The notes beneath the pieces are model-generated. The model saw only the letters and a program-made list of their open reading frames with translations, made no database searches and was not told where the DNA came from. The translations under genes and the position numbers were made by a program. Of a stretch of 64,000 nucleotides of DNA, positions 58,780 through 64,000 are shown in pieces. Source of the DNA: Aquatica leii (lineage: Eukaryota > Arthropoda > Insecta > Coleoptera > Lampyridae); assembly GCA_035610365.1 (NCBI GenBank), contig CM069435.1:14311123-14375122 (forward strand), in the 5' to 3' direction. Position 1 is the stretch's first letter. Every line of letters starts with the position of its first letter.

Positions 58780-59401
58780 AAAATAACACAATGTAACAAT
58801 AGCAATTATTACAAAAATTAATATTAAATAATAGGAAAATTGTTATTGTACAGGTATTTCCTTTGATTTTATAAATTCGGTTTCCATGATTTATTTCTTA
58901 AAGTTATTTATTAAATTGGTTTTTGTTAGTTTAAAGGGCTCCTTATTAACTATTACATTGTTACCTCTAATTTGCGATATTTCTGGTAACTTCATATATT
59001 TAATCATCATGTTCTTACGAATTACATATATTTGACCATTGAATTCGATTGAACAATTTACGGGCAATTTTATTAAAGTGGTTTTACTTATTTTAATAGT
59101 ACCCTTTTACATTCATACTTTAGCAAATTTATTGTATCGGTTATAAATAACAAGTTAGCATCATTTAATACTTCTACTAGAGTTTCAGTCTGTTCGACTT
59201 TAATTACTGTACAATTTTTCATGTTATTCTGTAAAACATTTCTAATGCAGTCATTATTGTTTTTAACTTTATGAATATTCTTAATTATATAATTATTTTC
59301 TACAACTAATTAATCCGGAACAAAGGAGACATTACGGTAAGACCAAATAAAATAATCACATTGTTCTAAAAGGTAAGTTTTAAGATAAGGTACTTTTACA
59401 G
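58780..59401 (-). pseudogene. Retroviral-type Env remnant, C-terminal part
   Basis: Minus-strand frames show the C-terminal half of an insect retrovirus-like envelope (errantivirus type): a conserved ectodomain part followed by a hydrophobic membrane anchor near 58800-58860 (YYLILIFVIIAIVTLCYF) and a short basic tail. Several stops are present, including one just before the anchor. It is separated from the N-terminal part (61040-61910) by the tandem-repeat element 59402-61039. An old, non-functional copy. Confidence 0.65.
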
Positions 59402-59479
59402 CCCAGCAAACACAAGGTAGCTTAATTTAGTAGTTTATTATTGAAAAGTCATTTATAAGTAATTTAATTTTTTTCGTAA

Positions 59480-60090
59480 TTTAAGAGTAGTCTAAGGTGA
59501 CGTTTAGCAGTAATTTAAATGGTTATTAGTTTAAACGTAGTATACGAAGTAGTTTAGGAGTATTTCAGTATTGTGGTAGCATAAAAGTAATTTAATTAGT
59601 AACTTAGTAGTAATTAAAAAATTAAACCTTGTAGTTTAATGGTAATTGAGTGACCATTACACCATACTGTAATTAGAAAGTAATTAAGGAGTAATGTAAA
59701 GGTGGGTAGCTTAAGAATAGTTTAACCAGTAACTTACGAGTAATTAAAAAATTGAACGTTGTAGTTTAATGGTAATTGAATCACCATTATACCACACAGT
59801 AATTAGAAAGTAATTAAGGAGTAATGTAATGGTGGGTAGCTTAAGAATAGTTTAACCAGTAACTTCAGGGTAATTAAAAAATTGAACGTCGTAGTTTACC
59901 GGTAATTGAGATACCATTATACTACCCGACAATTAAAAAGTAATTTAGGAGTAATGTAATGATTAGTAGCTTGAATAATTTACTCAGTAACTTAGTAGTA
60001 ATTCCAGAATTAGGTTGGGGAGTTTAATGGTAATTGAATGTCCGTTAAAATACAAGGTAAATTAATAGTCAGCAGTAATAGAGTTGCTAT
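59480..60090. repeat. 130-bp tandem repeat, about 4.5 units
   Basis: GTAGTTTA-TGGTAATTGA recurs at 59631, 59761, 59891 and about 60020, a 130-bp period. Each unit is built from shorter variants of AGTAATTTA/AGTAGTTTA, giving nested periodicity. Units differ by scattered substitutions. Confidence 0.85.
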
Positions 60091-60605
60091 ATAGATGTTA
60101 AGCTAAATTATTTTAAAAATAGTCGTTATATTTGCCAAACAGTTAGGTCTGCTATCAAACAATTGCTAGAAGAAAGTGGCAATTATTATCGACAACTAAA
60201 AAGATTTCGTACAGTTTACGAAAATACTAATATTGAAAAGTCAAATAGCATTGGTCAATCTGCGGGATCCAGTAAAGCAATATAAATATAAAACAAAAAA
60301 AAGTGAATATTATAACTTATGATACACGAATAGCAATATTGTATAAAGTTATGTACCTGTCGTATCCAAAAATATTCGGATTATATAAACCACTAAGACA
60401 CGAATTATCCTGATTATACAAAATAACAAAAACAACAAGAGTATAATTAATACGTAGCGATGCAAATGTACATATAGGACTGATTCATCATCAGTCTGAT
60501 TGTCATGTGAAATATTTAATGGTTCACGTTGAAAGTATTAAATTACGAATAAGTTACTCGACTTTGTATTCAACATATATATAACGTGTAGTTAGCATTT
60601 ATAGT

Positions 60606-60676
60606 CTTAGGTCAGGTAGAGTAGTGGTTAACGCGTTTAGGTTGCAAGAGATGTTCGTGGGATCAAACCCCAGGTA
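60606..60676 (+). other. tRNA-like sequence (SINE head or tRNA pseudogene)
   Basis: GTAGAGTAGTGGTTAACGCG resembles a tRNA D-arm/A box, and GTGGGATCAAACCCCAG folds as a T-arm with a B-box-like GATCAAACCCC. CTTA/TAAG could form part of an acceptor stem. The anticodon stem is not convincing and there is no intact tRNA fold, so a Pol III-type SINE head is more likely than a functional tRNA. Confidence 0.4.
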
Positions 60677-61039
60677 AGTTCTTAAATTAAATTCTAATTT
60701 AAAAAAAATCTCACAAATTTATCAATCAATTTGCGTCAAATTATGTAAGCAAAATAAATAAAAATTACAGAAACAAATACATAACTAAAAAACTATTTTT
60801 AATTTAATTTTAATTCAAATTAGTAGTTTTATGGTAATTTCAAAACAGTAGTTTAACAGTAATTCAATGGTAATATAACAATAGTATTTTAATGGTAGCC
60901 TATTAGTAATTTAGAAGTCAATGAATGTTTAGTAGTTTAAGCGGTTGTTTAATGGCGCCCTTTTTACTGTTTAAATTACTACTTAAATTACCGTAGTTTA
61001 ATGGCAATTCAACAGTAATTTAAGTCCATCTGTGTTGGG

Positions 61040-61910
61040 AGTTTTATGAAGGGTTAAATTATTTGGTTCTACAATTGGAAATTTTACCGAAATTATAATT
61101 CTTTGTAGGTCCAAACCAATTTTTACGGAAAGTAAAGAGTTGTAATAATGATTGTTATTTAAATTTATTATTCCGTTTGCATATAAAGATATAATTTAAT
61201 TGCTCTAGAATTTTTGGATACGGCATAAGAAAAGGGTGTAACTGATTTCTAATTTTTAAAATGATAAACCGTTGCAATTCACTTACAAATTCATCTACGT
61301 CTTTAATGTTGTTCTCCAGAATGAATATCGTTTCAAGAATACGAACATACTGATCGATTAGTGAAATTTGGTGGTTTATGGAATATATAGATGTTTTTCG
61401 ATTAATTCTATGTTTTTATTCGTATTATTTGTTAGCGTTTCAACTTGAGTAAACACGCTTTGCAATAAGCTAGTTTAATAATTTACGTTATTTATTAAAT
61501 CTTTTTGATCAAGTTGTAAAGAATTTATTGCATTGTGAATTTCTTGCCTCTCGTCGTCATCCATTATTTGAAAAAGCCAATTAGCCGTTTTACCGATAAA
61601 GTTAAAGGGGGATCTTTTATTTCTAGTAATAGGTATAAAGTTTTCTAATTTATGGAATATATTGTTAATTTGTTGGCGTGATTGTTTTAGTAGCTTAATA
61701 ATATTTGCATCATGTTCGGAAATATCTTCTGGTCGTTTTGCATAACGCATAATTTCTTCGAATTTCATTGAAATTAAATCAAATTGTTTGGTTAAATTAG
61801 CAGTTAATAAATTTATGTCGCTATAACTTAAGCTAAAAAGTAACTTATGATTAAACAAATTGTTATACGCTCTTCCTAATTCTAGCGGTAAAATATAACT
61901 GTTTATTTCT
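61040..61910 (-). pseudogene. Retroviral-type Env remnant, N-terminal and middle part
   Basis: The longest open piece (61858 down to 61475, 127 codons) has a furin-type cleavage site RNKR followed by a hydrophobic fusion-peptide-like segment (SPFNFIGKTANWLFQIMDDD), as in insect errantivirus/baculovirus-F-like envelopes. A heptad-rich segment follows and the frame then breaks. The surface subunit upstream is very short or lost. An old copy that cannot make a working envelope as it stands. Confidence 0.7.
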
Positions 61911-62099
61911 TCGATTCAGATTTCTTCATTTCCTGCTGCTAGGGCCAGGATCGTGAGGATTAGTAGGTTCATCCAGTAACAAGATGTATCTTTTACTCTT
62001 TTTTACTAAATCTCTTTTTAGTTTTGTTGTCAGGTTTCTTTTATTTTTAAAAGTGATTGTGTTTTTTGTGACGTCCTGTAGTTTGACTTTACTAGAATA

Positions 62100-62832
62100 C
62101 GGGGCAAGTTTATTGCGTTGCGCGTTTCTTCGCGTTGTTTTCTTCTAAAACTCTTTTGGGTTGTCTTTGTTGTACCTGTTCTTTAGCTTTTACAATATCT
62201 TCTTGAACTTGTTGGTTAATGATGTCCATAGTTTTGTTTCTTTCGTTGATGTAATCTTTCGTTATTTTATTAATAGTTTTGTCAAATGGTAAAATATTCC
62301 GTTCATTTCCGTTTATGATCTGGAACGGTGTAAATTTTGTGGTCGCATGAATGCTATTATTGTACGAAACTACAGTTGTGATTCAAAAGATAATTTACTT
62401 TTTTCAATATTTGATACTCGCAAGGATTCAATAAGGGTCGAATGAAATCTCTCTACTACTCCGTTTGATTTGGAATTTTCGGTGCAGGTCTTATAATGGT
62501 CAATTTTGTGAGTTTTAAGAAATTATCGGATTAAATTATTACAAAAAGAAGGGTCATTATCTGATATCAATTTAGAAAAAATACCATGATGTGACATAAA
62601 TAATACAAAATCTTCAAGGATAGTACTCGCGCTCCTATCTGGTAGTAAATAAGCTTGAGCATATTTAGAAAATGAATCGACAATTGTAAATATAATTTTC
62701 TGGTTAATGAATAGTAAGTCCGAATGAATTATTTGGAATGGTTTTTCCGGTGTTGGTGTTAGCGATATGGGTAGTTTTTAAGGGTTTTGACCTATTTTTG
62801 ATAAATTATAAATTTTGCAGTTGTTAACATAC
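62100..62832 (-). pseudogene. Gypsy/errantivirus-like integrase remnant
   Basis: Minus-strand frames read FTIVDSFSKYAQAYLLPDRS after a first Asp in IIHSDLLF, then KLISDNDPSF (second Asp) and NGVVERFHSTLIESLR (Glu), the DDE core of a Gypsy/errantivirus integrase with several breaks. It continues from the zinc-finger part at 63220-63380 across the solo LTR at 62833-63220. Downstream lies env (61910 and lower), the usual pol-env order. Confidence 0.75.
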
Positions 62833-63220
62833 TGTAAAATTTATTGTTATTTACTAATTTAATTTATACTTCTATTAAAAATATGTACACGTTTTAACCA
62901 ACCAAACGAATTAAATCAAACTATCTAAGAATAAAAACTTACGGTAATTTTTATAAAACAATAATACGCTATCACTATAGGTCCACAGTTGTTTACTTTA
63001 AAAGTCACGTTCACTTTCATTCGATGTACACTTTTATTTATTTAAAACTTCGCACGTGCTAATCACTTATTTATCTTCACCGCAACAACACTTTATCTTC
63101 ATTCAGTAACTGCCGATACAGAAAAACTGACCTTCCGCATGCTCGAAGACTTCTTATACATTCGTGTTATCTCGGTCTAGAACATTCGTAACCTTTCTGC
63201 ATTTATCGTTCGTTATCTGG
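62833..63220 (-). repeat. Diverged solo LTR related to macro-element LTR
   Basis: The minus strand shares AGATAAATAAGTGATTAGCA, GTGCGAAGTTTTAAATAAAT and GTGTACAT-GAATG with the LTRs at 34814-35288 and 22630-23100, and ends TTTTACA at 62833. It splits the integrase zinc-finger region from its core. The 63220 edge is approximate because similarity fades into integrase sequence; no clean target duplication was found. Confidence 0.6.
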
Positions 63221-64000
63221 AATTTGGCTTTATCGAATCGTAGATTCGACGTTATTCGCGAATGTTTTAATATGCTGTAACGTCGATTTTCATATTTGGC
63301 CAGTAGTAAAGTTGCTTCAAGGAATTACAGGTTTCATTCATTCCTCTAGGTTTGGTTTTACCGGTGTGATAATAACTTATAAATTATGTCTGTTCGTTTA
63401 CGTCTTCTACATCTTCTAAAAGATTGTTTGTTATTTTTGCCAATATCGAATTATTAAAATTTCTTCTCATTATTCTCAAGATGTCCTCCATGGTGCGTTT
63501 GTTAAAATAGATGCTGATTCTTGTGCTTGATTGTATTATTTCCTTTAAAATTTTTAATACTCCATTGTCATCAAGTCTAAATGCTAGATTATAATAAATT
63601 CTTCGTTTCGATCCAAAACAAATGAATGTTTTTTACTATGGGTTCCGAACTGCTCTTATGAGTGTCCAAAATTATTTGGTTTTTTTGCAGAGTTTAGTGT
63701 TGATTCGGTGTAGGGAATGTTGATTTGTACGTTACCGGTTGACGAGTGAATTGTTTCGCTGTCGTTTTTGGATGATATCAAATTATTTAGCATTTCGTCC
63801 AATTCCGCTATCTCTTCATCAGTTGGTCCATCCGCGTTAGCGATTATTGTGTCAAAGTCTATTTTGTTGGTGTATACATCCTTTAGTGGTCTAGATAACG
63901 CGTCCGCTACATTATTTTCTTTTCCTTTCCTGTACTTTACTTTATAATCGTATAAGGCTCAATTTTCATCTAGTGAGCTTGGAGTTCGCTTCTTTTAGTG
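63220..64000 (-). pseudogene. Pol remnant: RNase H tail and integrase zinc finger
   Basis: At the window edge the minus strand reads KVKYRKGKENNVADALSRPL (end of RNase H, Gypsy type), then an acidic linker (near 63790-63850), and at about 63290-63340 LKQLYYWPNM of the integrase zinc-binding region. Stops interrupt it. The RT should lie beyond position 64000. Confidence 0.7.

Larger units (their letters stand above)
59402..61039. mobile_element. Tandem-repeat-filled element inserted in env remnant
   Basis: Ends CCCAGCAAACACA (59402) and TGTGTTGGG (61039) are short, imperfect inverted repeats, and the env reading frame stops at one end and resumes at the other. The interior is non-coding: a 130-bp tandem array at the left, related GTAGTTTAATGGTAATT-type motifs again at 60820-61025, and a tRNA-like segment at 60606-60676. 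Flanking dinucleotide AG is the only possible target duplication, so the superfamily is unknown. Confidence 0.6.

Noticed and set aside
59480..60090. Possible CRISPR-like array
   Set aside because: The 130-bp period has no repeat/spacer structure and the genome is eukaryotic; it is an ordinary tandem repeat.
60606..60676. Functional tRNA gene
   Set aside because: Only A-box-like and B-box-like parts are convincing; acceptor and anticodon stems do not pair properly.

Overview
The window is a transposon-dense, AT-rich insect nuclear DNA segment. The evidence is one spliced host immune gene, insect-type LINEs, Penelope-like elements, Ty3/Gypsy and Ty1/Copia elements, an old retroviral-type pol/env copy, a MULE and a Polinton/Maverick derivative. 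A beetle is possible, but I cannot fix the order from sequence alone.

Layout. 1-5280: a dispersed repeat, then fragments of at least two non-LTR elements in opposite orientations. 5280-14915: a Penelope-like fragment split by a young, complete Ty3/Gypsy element (5673-14675, minus strand) with intact gag and pol, LTRs about 1.86 kb long and a textbook -1 frameshift site. 16619-33780 (minus): the only convincing host gene, a beta-1,3-glucan recognition protein (GNBP/bGRP). I can join eight exons into one open 438-codon frame. Its first intron is 15.5 kb and carries a DD41D mariner-type element, a decayed Copia element, a compact LTR element whose protein ends in a macro domain plus a CCCH zinc finger, and an inverted cluster of Penelope-like copies. 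34343-37560: small inverted-repeat elements, a solo LTR of the macro-domain family and a second copy of the window-start repeat.

37674-52398: a 14.7-kb near-perfect palindrome with 7.3-kb arms. It starts with 5'-AG, ends with CT-3' and is flanked by a 6-bp direct repeat (GTTGTG), the hallmarks of Polinton/Maverick insertion. Each arm carries the two ends of a protein-primed-type DNA polymerase B with the catalytic core deleted, and a 339-aa protein gene that is intact in the right arm and broken by one missing base in the left. I see no integrase, ATPase, protease or capsid gene, so it looks like a non-autonomous element made almost entirely of inverted repeat.

52405-64000: a long hairpin, Penelope tails, an internally deleted LINE, a MULE with a FLYWCH finger and 9-bp target duplication, and a decayed minus-strand Gypsy/errantivirus-like pol-env copy. 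That copy is itself interrupted by a tandem-repeat element (59402-61039) and by a diverged solo LTR related to the macro-domain family.

The two most interesting objects are the palindromic Polinton derivative and the macro/CCCH-carrying LTR element. All family calls come from reading translated motifs by eye; no database search was run.
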